Assembly (NCBI GenBank): GCA_015056585.1 | Contig: SVFZ01000090.1 | Coordinates: forward strand, 1-38,746 | Source: Butyrivibrio sp. | Lineage (GTDB): Bacteria > Bacillota > Clostridia > Lachnospirales > Lachnospiraceae | Reading direction: 5' to 3' | DNA length: 38,746 nucleotides | Shown here: positions 32,069 to 38,746 of the stretch, one piece after another | How positions within the stretch are numbered: position 1 is the stretch's first letter | Layout of the letters: every line of letters starts with the position of its first letter | Made by a program: the position numbers and the translations under genes | The notes under the pieces: model-generated | The model's input: only the letters and a program-made list of their open reading frames with translations | Told to the model about the DNA's origin: nothing | The model's database searches: none

Positions 32069-33142
32069 ATGATGAGAATTGGTATGTTGACTAGTGGTGG
32101 CGACTGTCAGGCTTTGAATGCAGCAATGCGCGGCGTTGTTAAGTGTATTGCGCACAGCGGTGAGCAGGTGGAGTTCTATGGCTTTTTAAACGGCTACAAG
32201 GGACTTATCTACAGTGATTTCAGAATGCTCACCTCCAAGGATTTTTCAGGAATTCTGACTAAAGGTGGCACTATACTCGGTAGTTCCAGAACACCTTTTA
32301 AGACAATCAGGGAACCTGATGAAAACGGACTTGATAAGGTCGAGGCCATGAAGCAGAATTACTACAAGCTTCAGCTTGACTGTCTGGTGGTACTTGGCGG
32401 AAACGGCTCTCAGAAGACTGCGAATCTTTTGAGTGAGGAAGGACTTAATATAGTATCGCTTCCTAAGACAATTGATAATGATCTTTGGGGAACAGATATG
32501 ACATTTGGCTTCCAGAGTGCGGTAGATGTGGCCACAAATGTTATTGATAATATACATACTACTGCTGATTCTCATGGAAGAGTATTTATCATAGAAGTGA
32601 TGGGACACAAGGTTGGATGGCTTACGCTTAATGCAGGTATGGCAGGTGGTGCGGACGTTATCCTTATTCCTGAGATCCCTTATGATATTGACAGGGTTTG
32701 CGAGGCAATAGACGCAAGGAACAAGCGCGGCAGCAGATTTACCATTATTGCTGTAGCTGAGGGCGCTATTTCCAAGAAGGATGCCAAACTATCCAAGAAA
32801 GAGTATAAAGATAAGCTGGCAAATTCCAAGTTCCCGTCGGTTTCTTATGAAATAGCCGAAGAGATCCAGAAGAGGACAGGCAATGAAGTCAGGGTAACTG
32901 TTCCGGGACACATGCAAAGAGGTGGAGCGCCGGATCCTTACGACAGAGTATTTGCTTCAAGACTTGGAGCAGAGGCCGGCAAGCTTATCCTTAAAAAGGA
33001 GTACGGCTTTATGGTTGCCTACAAAAACAGAGAGATTGTGAAGGTTCCTCTCTCTGAAATAGCAGGCAAACTTAAGTATGTTTCACCTGACGCAAGCATC
33101 ATAAAAGAAGCCAAGATGCTGGGTGTTTGCTTTGGCGATTGA
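32069..33142 (+). CDS. pfkA: 6-phosphofructokinase
   Basis: 357 residues, ATG at 32069 with AAAGGAGG nine bases upstream. It phosphorylates fructose 6-phosphate to the 1,6-bisphosphate. Motifs include the phosphate loop MLTSGGDCQALNA, VVLGGNGSQ (109-115), the catalytic PKTIDNDLWGTD (132-143) with Asp136 and Asp138, EVMGHKVGWL and VPGHMQRGGAPDPYDR. Lys133 in place of the usual Gly of classic bacterial ATP enzymes puts it in the PKTIDND group, which contains both ATP- and pyrophosphate-users. The Gly after Asn112 favours ATP. In GGNGS the usual Asp is Asn. The enzyme takes up the fructose 6-phosphate made from mannose by the manA product. The donor is not settled by sequence. Confidence 0.95.
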   Translation: MMRIGMLTSGGDCQALNAAMRGVVKCIAHSGEQVEFYGFLNGYKGLIYSDFRMLTSKDFSGILTKGGTILGSSRTPFKTIREPDENGLDKVEAMKQNYYKLQLDCLVVLGGNGSQKTANLLSEEGLNIVSLPKTIDNDLWGTDMTFGFQSAVDVATNVIDNIHTTADSHGRVFIIEVMGHKVGWLTLNAGMAGGADVILIPEIPYDIDRVCEAIDARNKRGSRFTIIAVAEGAISKKDAKLSKKEYKDKLANSKFPSVSYEIAEEIQKRTGNEVRVTVPGHMQRGGAPDPYDRVFASRLGAEAGKLILKKEYGFMVAYKNREIVKVPLSEIAGKLKYVSPDASIIKEAKMLGVCFGD

Positions 33143-33228
33143 TAATAGAGTATTGACGAAAGAAAGGTGCACTTGGGGATGAGGAATTTGCACCATTCGA
33201 AAAGTTTTGTGGCGGAGTAGTAGTTTTA

Positions 33229-34824
33229 ATGAGTTATGTAGCGCTTTACAGGAAATTCAGACCACCTGTCTTTGAAGATGTAAAAGGACAGGATCATATA
33301 GTTACCACGCTTAAAAATCAGATCAAATCAGACAGGGTTGGACATGCTTACCTGTTCTGCGGAACTCGCGGAACAGGTAAGACTTCTGTTGCCAAGATTT
33401 TGGCAAGGGCAGTTAACTGTGAGAATCCGATTGACGGTAGTCCCTGCGGCAAATGTGAGATGTGCAGAGAGATTGCAGCGGGCAACAGCATGAATGTAAT
33501 TGAGATTGATGCTGCTTCCAACAATGGCGTGGATAATGTCAGAGAGATCATCGAAGAAGTATCCTACTCCCCAACAAAAGGTAAAAAGAAGGTATATATC
33601 ATTGACGAGGTTCATATGCTGTCTACGGGCGCGTTCAATGCGCTGCTTAAGACATTGGAAGAACCTCCATCTTATGTTATGTTTATTCTTGCCACCACAG
33701 AGGTCCAAAAGCTTCCCATCACGATTCTTTCAAGGTGTCAGAGATACGATTTTCACAGGATTACCATCGACACTATTGAGGCAAGACTCCGCGAAGTCGT
33801 GGATGCAGAGGGAATAAAAGTAGAAGAGAAAGCGCTTCGATATGTGGCCAAGACTGCAGACGGCTCCATGAGGGATTCGCTGAGTCTTTTGGATCAGTGC
33901 ATTGCCTTTAACTACGGAGAGGAACTTACTTACGACAAGGTGCTGGGAGTCCTTGGGGCAGTAGACACCGAGGTGTTCAGCAGACTCTTTTCCGCATTGT
34001 ATCATCAGGATGTTGATGGAGCGCTTACGCTTCTTGCAGAGATTGTTATTCAGGGCAGGGAGCTGTCGCAATTTGTAAATGACTTTGTATGGTATCTCCG
34101 AAATCTGATGCTGGTTCAGGCTTCAGATCAGATGGAGGACGTTATAGATATTTCATCAGACAACCTTGTTTCACTTAAAGAACAGGCTAAAGAGGCTGAT
34201 CCGGACACTATACTCAGATTCATAAGAGTCTTTTCCGAGCTGTCCTCTCAGATAAGATATGCTGCGCAGAAGCGTATACTCATAGAGATAACCCTGATCA
34301 AGATGTGTAAGCCTCAGATGGAGAACGCTGAGGATGCTTTCGAAGACAGACTGAGGATCCTTGAACAGCATGATGAGGAGAACGGCAAACTCCTTAAGGG
34401 CATACAAAACGGTCAGGTGGCGGTTGCCGCTGTCGGCAGCGCAAATATGAAGGCTTCGCCTGTCAGGGAAAAGAAGGTGCTTGACAGAGCTGTTCCCGAG
34501 GATATAAAAAGAGTTGTCAGCGAATGGCCAAAGCTTCTTATGCGAATGGAAAATCCTATGAAGACATACATGCAGAAAGCCAGACTCAGCCTGGGAAATG
34601 ACGACACTTTACAGATTGTCCTGGATAACAGGCAGCTTGTGGAAAAGTATTCAAAAGGTGATTCCAATGATGAACTGCAACAGTTTCTGGATGATGCTAT
34701 TGGCAAGCATATAGAATTTGAAACCAAATTTATAGAGCCTCAGCAGGTTTTCGAAGAGAACTATGTGAATTTGCAGGCGATAAATTTTGATATAGTAACA
34801 GAAGATGAAAAGGAGAATGAATAA
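33229..34824 (+). CDS. dnaX: DNA polymerase III subunits gamma/tau
   Basis: 531 residues. The clamp-loader ATPase has Walker A GTRGTGKT (45-52), the zinc knuckle Cys64, Cys73, Cys76, Cys79, Walker B with DEVH (126-129), the sensor ILATTEVQKLPITILSRCQRYDF, and domain II/III to about 370. The C-terminal part is short compared with full tau and ends EDEKENE. It builds the sliding-clamp loader of the replisome. GGCGGAG precedes the ATG. The stop overlaps the next ATG by one base (TAATG), starting the dnaX-ybaB-recR cluster that is conserved in many bacteria. Confidence 0.97.
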   Translation: MSYVALYRKFRPPVFEDVKGQDHIVTTLKNQIKSDRVGHAYLFCGTRGTGKTSVAKILARAVNCENPIDGSPCGKCEMCREIAAGNSMNVIEIDAASNNGVDNVREIIEEVSYSPTKGKKKVYIIDEVHMLSTGAFNALLKTLEEPPSYVMFILATTEVQKLPITILSRCQRYDFHRITIDTIEARLREVVDAEGIKVEEKALRYVAKTADGSMRDSLSLLDQCIAFNYGEELTYDKVLGVLGAVDTEVFSRLFSALYHQDVDGALTLLAEIVIQGRELSQFVNDFVWYLRNLMLVQASDQMEDVIDISSDNLVSLKEQAKEADPDTILRFIRVFSELSSQIRYAAQKRILIEITLIKMCKPQMENAEDAFEDRLRILEQHDEENGKLLKGIQNGQVAVAAVGSANMKASPVREKKVLDRAVPEDIKRVVSEWPKLLMRMENPMKTYMQKARLSLGNDDTLQIVLDNRQLVEKYSKGDSNDELQQFLDDAIGKHIEFETKFIEPQQVFEENYVNLQAINFDIVTEDEKENE

Positions 34825-35171
34825 TGGCAAAAAGAGGTGGATTCCCCGGAGGCGGAATGCCGGGAAATATGAGTAATCTTATGAAGCAGGCGCAGAGAAT
34901 GCAGCGCCAGATGGAAGAGAGCCAGAAGGAACTGGAGACAAAGGAGTTCACAGCCAAAGCAGGCGGCGGAGCAGTAGAAGCTACAGTATTTGGCAACAAG
35001 ACGATAAAGTCTGTTGTTATCTCTCCTGACGCAGTGGATCCTGATGATGTGGAAATGCTTCAGGACATGATTGTTGCAGCTCTTAATGAGGCAATGAAAC
35101 AGGCTGATGAAGCAAGCGGAGCTATGATGAACAAGATGACAGGCGGACTTGGCGGAGGATTTCCTTTCTAA
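34824..35171 (+). CDS. YbaB/EbfC nucleoid-associated protein
   Basis: 115 residues, start overlapping the dnaX stop (TAATG). The N-terminal FPGGGMPGNMSNLMKQAQRMQRQMEESQKELE is the standard helical part, followed by the small beta sheet KEFTAKAGGGAVEATVFGNKTIKSVVI and a C-terminal helix. It is a small DNA-binding dimer of uncertain role, almost always found between dnaX and recR. Its stop again overlaps the next start. Confidence 0.96.
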   Translation: MAKRGGFPGGGMPGNMSNLMKQAQRMQRQMEESQKELETKEFTAKAGGGAVEATVFGNKTIKSVVISPDAVDPDDVEMLQDMIVAALNEAMKQADEASGAMMNKMTGGLGGGFPF

Positions 35172-35770
35172 TGGATCTTTACAGCGGACATATTAACCGA
35201 CTGATCGATGAACTTGCCTCCCTTCCGGGTATAGGCGGCAAATCTGCGCAGCGTCTGGCTTTTTACATAATTAATCTGCCAAAAGACAGAGTGCATAAAC
35301 TGGCTGACGCAATTACAAATGCCAGAGAGAATGTGCATTATTGTAAGGTGTGCTGCACTTTAACGGATGATGACATCTGTCCTATATGCGGTAATCCCAA
35401 CAGAGACCACAAGACCATCATGGTCGTGGAAAATGCAAGGGATTTAGCAGCATATGAGAAGACCGGTAAGTTTGAGGGAGTATATCATGTGTTACATGGG
35501 GCGATTTCACCGATGATGGGAATCGGCCCGGGAGATATCAGACTTTCAGAGCTGATGCAGCGTTTGCAGACAGAAGATGTGGATGAGGTCATAGTTGCCA
35601 CCAACTCAAGCCTGGAGGGTGAGACTACTGCCATGTATATCAGTAAGCTCGTAAAACCTACGGGGATCAAGGTGACAAGAATAGCCAGCGGAGTACCTGT
35701 TGGCGGTGATCTTGAATACATTGATGAAGTGACGCTTCTTAGGGCGTTGGAAGGCAGAACGGAACTGTAA
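35171..35770 (+). CDS. recR: Recombination mediator RecR
   Basis: 199 residues, the normal size. It has the N-terminal helix-hairpin-helix region (LASLPGIGGKSAQRLAFYI), the zinc finger Cys58, Cys61, Cys70, Cys73, and the Toprim domain (about 81-175: MVVENARDLAAYEKTG, EVIVATNSSLEGETTAMYI). The C-terminal ASGVPVGGDLEYIDEVTLLRALEGR is characteristic. It acts with RecF and RecO to load RecA at gapped DNA. It is coupled by TAATG to the YbaB gene. Confidence 0.98.
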   Translation: MDLYSGHINRLIDELASLPGIGGKSAQRLAFYIINLPKDRVHKLADAITNARENVHYCKVCCTLTDDDICPICGNPNRDHKTIMVVENARDLAAYEKTGKFEGVYHVLHGAISPMMGIGPGDIRLSELMQRLQTEDVDEVIVATNSSLEGETTAMYISKLVKPTGIKVTRIASGVPVGGDLEYIDEVTLLRALEGRTEL

Positions 35771-35806
35771 CTGTAACAGTTATTATGTTTTCTAGGAGGA
35801 AAAACG

Positions 35807-36850
35807 ATGGCAGTAAAAAGAGAGTTTTTTGGGGAAGCGCAAAACGGAGCACCGATCTATGCATATCATATCAGCAACAGCAATGGTGTAGAGGCAGTCG
35901 TGCTCAACTACGGATGTACTATCAAAAATGTATTTGTTCCTACAAAGGATGGAAAAAAGGTTGATGTGGTTCTTGGATATGATGATCCTAAGGCGTATTT
36001 TGTTAACGGATGCTTTTTAGGCTCAACTGTTGGACCAACTGCAAACAGAATTGCAAATGCAAAGTATTCAATTGATGGCAGAGAGTTTTCTTTGCCCGTA
36101 AATGATGGCCCCAATAACCTTCATACAGATATGGATAATGGATTCCATAAGCGTGTATGGGATGCTTCAGAGGGTGAGAACTACGTTAAGTTTACTTTAA
36201 AATCAGAGGATGGCGATCTTGGCTTTTCCGGAAACAGAGTATTTACGCTTACATATACTTTGGATGATGACAACAACCTTGAACTTCATTACCATGCTAC
36301 AAGTGATGCCAAGACACTTATTAATTTGACAAACCATGTTTACTTCAACCTCGGTGGTCATAATTCAGGAAGCATTCTTGGACATACGCTTAAGCTTAAC
36401 TGCTCAAAATTCACACCTGTAGTGGACTCTGCTGCAATACCGACAGGCGAACTTGCGGATGTTGCCGGAACAGTATTTGATTTTACAAAAGAGAAAACCA
36501 TCGGACAGGATATTAATGCTGATGTTGAGCAGCTTCAGTGTGTTGGCGGATATGACCATAATTTCTGTGTTGACGGTGCTGAAGGTGTGCTTAGAGAGGC
36601 TGCTTTTGCAAAGTCACCGGATACAGGTATTACTCTCAAGTGCTCAACAACTCTTCCCGGAATACAGCTCTATGTTGGTAACTTCCTTAAGAGCGATGAG
36701 GGAAAAGAGGGTACACAGTATAAGGCAAGAGATGGTTTCTGCCTTGAAACTCAGTTTTATCCAAACTCCATCAACCAGGCAGGATTCCCTGACTGTGTAT
36801 TCGGACCGGACAGAGAGTATGACAGCGTAACTGTATATCAGTTCAAATAA
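35807..36850 (+). CDS. galM: Aldose 1-epimerase (mutarotase)
   Basis: 347 residues with AGGAGG just before the ATG. It interconverts the alpha and beta anomers of galactose and other aldoses in the cytoplasm. The catalytic base/acid pair is His177 in NLTNHVYFNLGG and a Glu near 314 in GFCLETQFYPNSIN. His106 in NNLHTDMDNGFHKRVW lies in the substrate pocket. The family-typical GSTVGPTANRIANA is present. It is 36 bases after recR and probably an independent unit. It could support galactose released by the alpha-galactosidase, which is inference. Confidence 0.95.
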   Translation: MAVKREFFGEAQNGAPIYAYHISNSNGVEAVVLNYGCTIKNVFVPTKDGKKVDVVLGYDDPKAYFVNGCFLGSTVGPTANRIANAKYSIDGREFSLPVNDGPNNLHTDMDNGFHKRVWDASEGENYVKFTLKSEDGDLGFSGNRVFTLTYTLDDDNNLELHYHATSDAKTLINLTNHVYFNLGGHNSGSILGHTLKLNCSKFTPVVDSAAIPTGELADVAGTVFDFTKEKTIGQDINADVEQLQCVGGYDHNFCVDGAEGVLREAAFAKSPDTGITLKCSTTLPGIQLYVGNFLKSDEGKEGTQYKARDGFCLETQFYPNSINQAGFPDCVFGPDREYDSVTVYQFK

Positions 36851-36883
36851 TCACAGTAAATCAGCAACAATCGGAGGCATGCT

Positions 36884-38110
36884 TTGGCAGAGGTAAAGGA
36901 CTTCATTTCATATGCCAAAAAACTAAATAATGATGGAGACTTTGATGATTCTTCTGAAAAGCAGGCCTCCTATAAGGAAAAAATAAGAAATCATAAGCTG
37001 AAGGTATTCTTTAGAACTGTTGCGATAGCTCTTTTTGCTGTATTTGTCGTTGCAGTTATCTATATAAGCTGGAGAGACAAAGAGTACTCGGAAGCAGTAA
37101 TTACTGTAGAGGCGACCATAACCAACGGTATGGATTCGAGGGTTATAAGCCTTGGAGATTGTGCAGTTCAGTACAGCAAAGATGGAATGAGTTGCCTGAA
37201 CTCAACCGGGCAGCAGGTCTGGAACCAGACTTATGAGATGCAGAATCCTATTGCACATACCTGTAAGACAATGATGGCTGTTGGTGATTATAACGGTCAC
37301 CATATTTATGTGAGTGATACAAGTGGCTCACTGGGTACTATTGACACAAATCTTCCTATCAGGGACTTTTGTGTTTCTGCACAGGGAGTAGTGGCGGCTG
37401 TTCTTGACGGAACAGATGTAACCTGGATATATTTGTATGATTCTACCGGCAATACACTTGCAAGCTTTAAGACCACAATGAAAGACAGTGGATATCCTAT
37501 CAGCATAAGTCTTTCTCCGAATGCAGAGCTCTTGTGTGTGTCGTATTTGTATCCGGAGGATGGAGCGCTAAAGACCAGTGTAGCTTTTTTCAACTTTGGA
37601 TCTGTAGGACAGAATTCAATAGACAACTATGCCAGTGGATATGATTATTCGGACATTGTTGTGCCATATGTGCAGTTTATGAATCCCGGTGCAGCTTTTG
37701 CTGTTTCAGATGACAGGATCATGTTTTACAGCGGAGATCAAAAGCCCATAAGCCAGGCAGAGAACCTTCTTGGAGAAGAGGAGGTCCGGTCTGTATATTT
37801 TAGCGATTCCTACGTGGGACTTGTTTTTGCAAACAGTACGGAGGAAGGTGATTACAGGCTTGAAGTCTTTGATGCTTCCGGTGAAAAAATTCTTACTACA
37901 TTCTTCGACATCGGCTACTCTGAAATTCTTTTCCGGGAGAAGGATATAATTATTTATAATGAGGACGAGTGTATCATTAAGGATATAAACGGTCGCAATA
38001 AGTACGTTGGCAAGTTTACAACACCGGTAAGAGCAATGATACCTACAAATGTAAGGAGCAAATATATGCTCGTTACAGCAACCAATATAGAGACCATGAA
38101 TCTCAAGTGA
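36884..38110 (+). CDS. Membrane-anchored beta-propeller protein, DUF5711-like
   Basis: 408 residues from a TTG at 36884 with GGAGG six bases upstream; the nearby ATG at 36879 is out of frame. A cytoplasmic acidic then basic N terminus (NHKLKVFFR) precedes one membrane helix (43-63), so about 340 residues lie outside. These have PQQ/WD-like strand repeats (GCAVQYSKDGM-like, GVVAAVLDGTDVTWIYLYDSTGN, EVFDASGEKILTTF). I recall the layout as the DUF5711 family next to a CvpA-like gene in Lachnospiraceae; that name is from memory. The role is unknown, possibly cell-surface sensing. The next gene begins 49 bases later. Confidence 0.82.
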   Translation: MAEVKDFISYAKKLNNDGDFDDSSEKQASYKEKIRNHKLKVFFRTVAIALFAVFVVAVIYISWRDKEYSEAVITVEATITNGMDSRVISLGDCAVQYSKDGMSCLNSTGQQVWNQTYEMQNPIAHTCKTMMAVGDYNGHHIYVSDTSGSLGTIDTNLPIRDFCVSAQGVVAAVLDGTDVTWIYLYDSTGNTLASFKTTMKDSGYPISISLSPNAELLCVSYLYPEDGALKTSVAFFNFGSVGQNSIDNYASGYDYSDIVVPYVQFMNPGAAFAVSDDRIMFYSGDQKPISQAENLLGEEEVRSVYFSDSYVGLVFANSTEEGDYRLEVFDASGEKILTTFFDIGYSEILFREKDIIIYNEDECIIKDINGRNKYVGKFTTPVRAMIPTNVRSKYMLVTATNIETMNLK

Positions 38111-38159
38111 TTAAATGAAATAAAGTCAAATGGTTCTTATAATAAAGAAGAGGTGCAAT

Positions 38160-38618
38160 TTGGTACTTGGACTTGATATAAATCAGATTATCATGACAAT
38201 CGTGGTTGTTTGTCTGATACTTTGGAGAATGTCATATGGTGGAAATAATGGCCTGTTTGCGGAAGCAGCAGGCCTTATTGCTGTAATAGCTTCGTTTATT
38301 TCGGTGTACTACTTTATAAATGTGGCAATGAAGCTGATAAATGTAGAACTGGGAGAGGTGATCTCCAAAATCGGATATCTCGTTGTGGCATTTCTTGTAT
38401 ACAAGATAATGACGGCCATTGGCGATGCATTAAGAAAAATAACTCATATTCCGATAGTAGGAAAGGTGGATCGCTTTTTGGGGGCGCTTCTGGGCATAGC
38501 CGAAGCGGTACTTATCATCAAGCTTGTTGAGTACGTTACCGGAATAGTAATCCTGAACACGGCATTGACTACTTTATTTGCCTTGTTTGAGTACATTAAG
38601 AAAAGTGGTCAATTGTAA
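38160..38618 (+). CDS. CvpA-like membrane protein, possibly shortened at its C terminus
   Basis: 152 residues from the TTG at 38160, with GAGGTG just before it. An in-frame ATG at 38130 has no ribosome site and would add the unlikely MVLIIKKRCN. Four hydrophobic segments (IIMTIVVVCLILWRM, LFAEAAGLIAVIASFISVYYFI, LGEVISKIGYLVVAFLVYKIM, FLGALLGIAEAVLIIKLV) and the glycine-rich VGKVDRFLGALLGIAEAV loop match the CvpA (colicin V production) family. The stop codon (38616-38618) lies inside the first of three 20-base repeats, so the end of the protein may have been replaced by an inserted element. Confidence 0.85.
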   Translation: MVLGLDINQIIMTIVVVCLILWRMSYGGNNGLFAEAAGLIAVIASFISVYYFINVAMKLINVELGEVISKIGYLVVAFLVYKIMTAIGDALRKITHIPIVGKVDRFLGALLGIAEAVLIIKLVEYVTGIVILNTALTTLFALFEYIKKSGQL

Positions 38619-38672
38619 ATCTTAATTCCACTTTGTAAGATTAAATTCCACCTTGTAGAAGTAAATTCCACA
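38613..38672 (+). repeat. Three tandem 20-base repeats
   Basis: Units start at 38613, 38633 and 38653 with exact 20-base period. Each begins TTGTA and ends AATTCCAC, with three to five variable bases in between. The last is followed by a fourth, diverged copy (GGGTGGATTTTAATTATTCC). Confidence 0.93.
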
Positions 38673-38700
38673 GGGTGGATTTTAATTATTCCAAAAATGG

Positions 38701-38729
38701 TGGCAAAAAGCTGCTTTTGCCGTTATAAT
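38701..38729 (+). promoter_or_regulatory. Putative promoter leading out of the window
   Basis: TGGCAA (38701-38706), 17 bases, TATAAT (38724-38729). It may serve a transposase or another gene beyond the window edge. Confidence 0.4.
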
Positions 38730-38746
38730 GGCATAAAAGTCGGAAA

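Larger units (their letters stand above)
38613..38746 (+). mobile_element. Putative left end of an insertion sequence (remainder outside window)
   Basis: The sequence from TTGTAAATC onward is unlike the gene before it: tandem 20-base repeats, then a promoter-like -10 (TATAAT, 38724) in front of DNA leaving the window. Multiple repeats at the ends are typical of IS21-family elements, but no transposase is visible and the family is a guess. Confidence 0.4.

Noticed and set aside
33166..33194. Hairpin between pfkA and dnaX as a terminator
   Set aside because: Six-base stem with a 17-base loop and no T run; the gap also lacks an SRP-RNA-like sequence.
1..38746. CRISPR array
   Set aside because: The only short-period repeats are the 33-base coding repeat near 1700 and the 20-base repeats at the right edge; neither has spacers, and no cas genes are present.

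Overview
The window looks like a chromosomal segment from a plant-polysaccharide-degrading Lachnospiraceae bacterium of the Butyrivibrio/Roseburia kind (Firmicutes). The evidence is indirect: AT-rich intergenic DNA with strong AGGAGG ribosome sites, lipobox-type solute-binding proteins, a cellobiose 2-epimerase with two GH130 phosphorylases, SigD-type promoter elements, and a dnaX-ybaB-recR cluster. No database search was possible; family names come from motif recognition.

Positions 1-8777 (accessory and signalling). The segment opens with the 3' part of a solute-binding-like protein carrying a C-terminal membrane anchor, then a repeat-rich lipoprotein closed by a terminator. Next is a compact plus-strand group: an FRG-domain protein, an ADP-ribose-pyrophosphatase-like Nudix hydrolase and a 993-residue TIR / membrane helix / beta-propeller protein. 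After it a perfect SigD (sigma-28) promoter drives a Lachnospiraceae-type protein resembling DUF6033 and an orphan LytTR response regulator.

Positions 8836-14894 (minus strand, arabinan). A solute-binding lipoprotein, two ABC permeases, a secreted GH43 endo-arabinanase-like lipoprotein and an intracellular GH43 exo-arabinosidase form one operon. The secreted enzyme would cut arabinan outside, the transporter import the oligosaccharides, and the cytoplasmic enzyme finish them.

Positions 15171-27664 (plus strand, galacto(gluco)mannan). GH36 alpha-galactosidase, a LacI regulator, a second ABC importer, cellobiose 2-epimerase, mannosylglucose phosphorylase, a mannooligosaccharide-phosphorylase-type GH130, a CE17-like SGNH esterase and mannose-6-phosphate isomerase make a complete cytoplasmic route for acetylated, galactosylated mannooligosaccharides. 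A perfect palindrome TTTTAGCTAAAA and two near copies sit on the promoters of the alpha-galactosidase and of the transporter operon and are the likely LacI operators.

Positions 27745-38746 (mixed and housekeeping). A minus-strand coiled-coil protein has a second SigD-like -10 element. Then come a GH43 enzyme, a GH25-like cell-wall protein with two SH3 domains and an altered active site, tRNA-Ser(CGA) on the minus strand, pfkA, dnaX-ybaB-recR, aldose 1-epimerase, a membrane-anchored propeller protein (DUF5711-like) and a CvpA-like membrane protein. The last 130 bases hold three exact-period 20-base repeats that look like the terminus of an insertion sequence and supply the stop codon of the CvpA-like gene.
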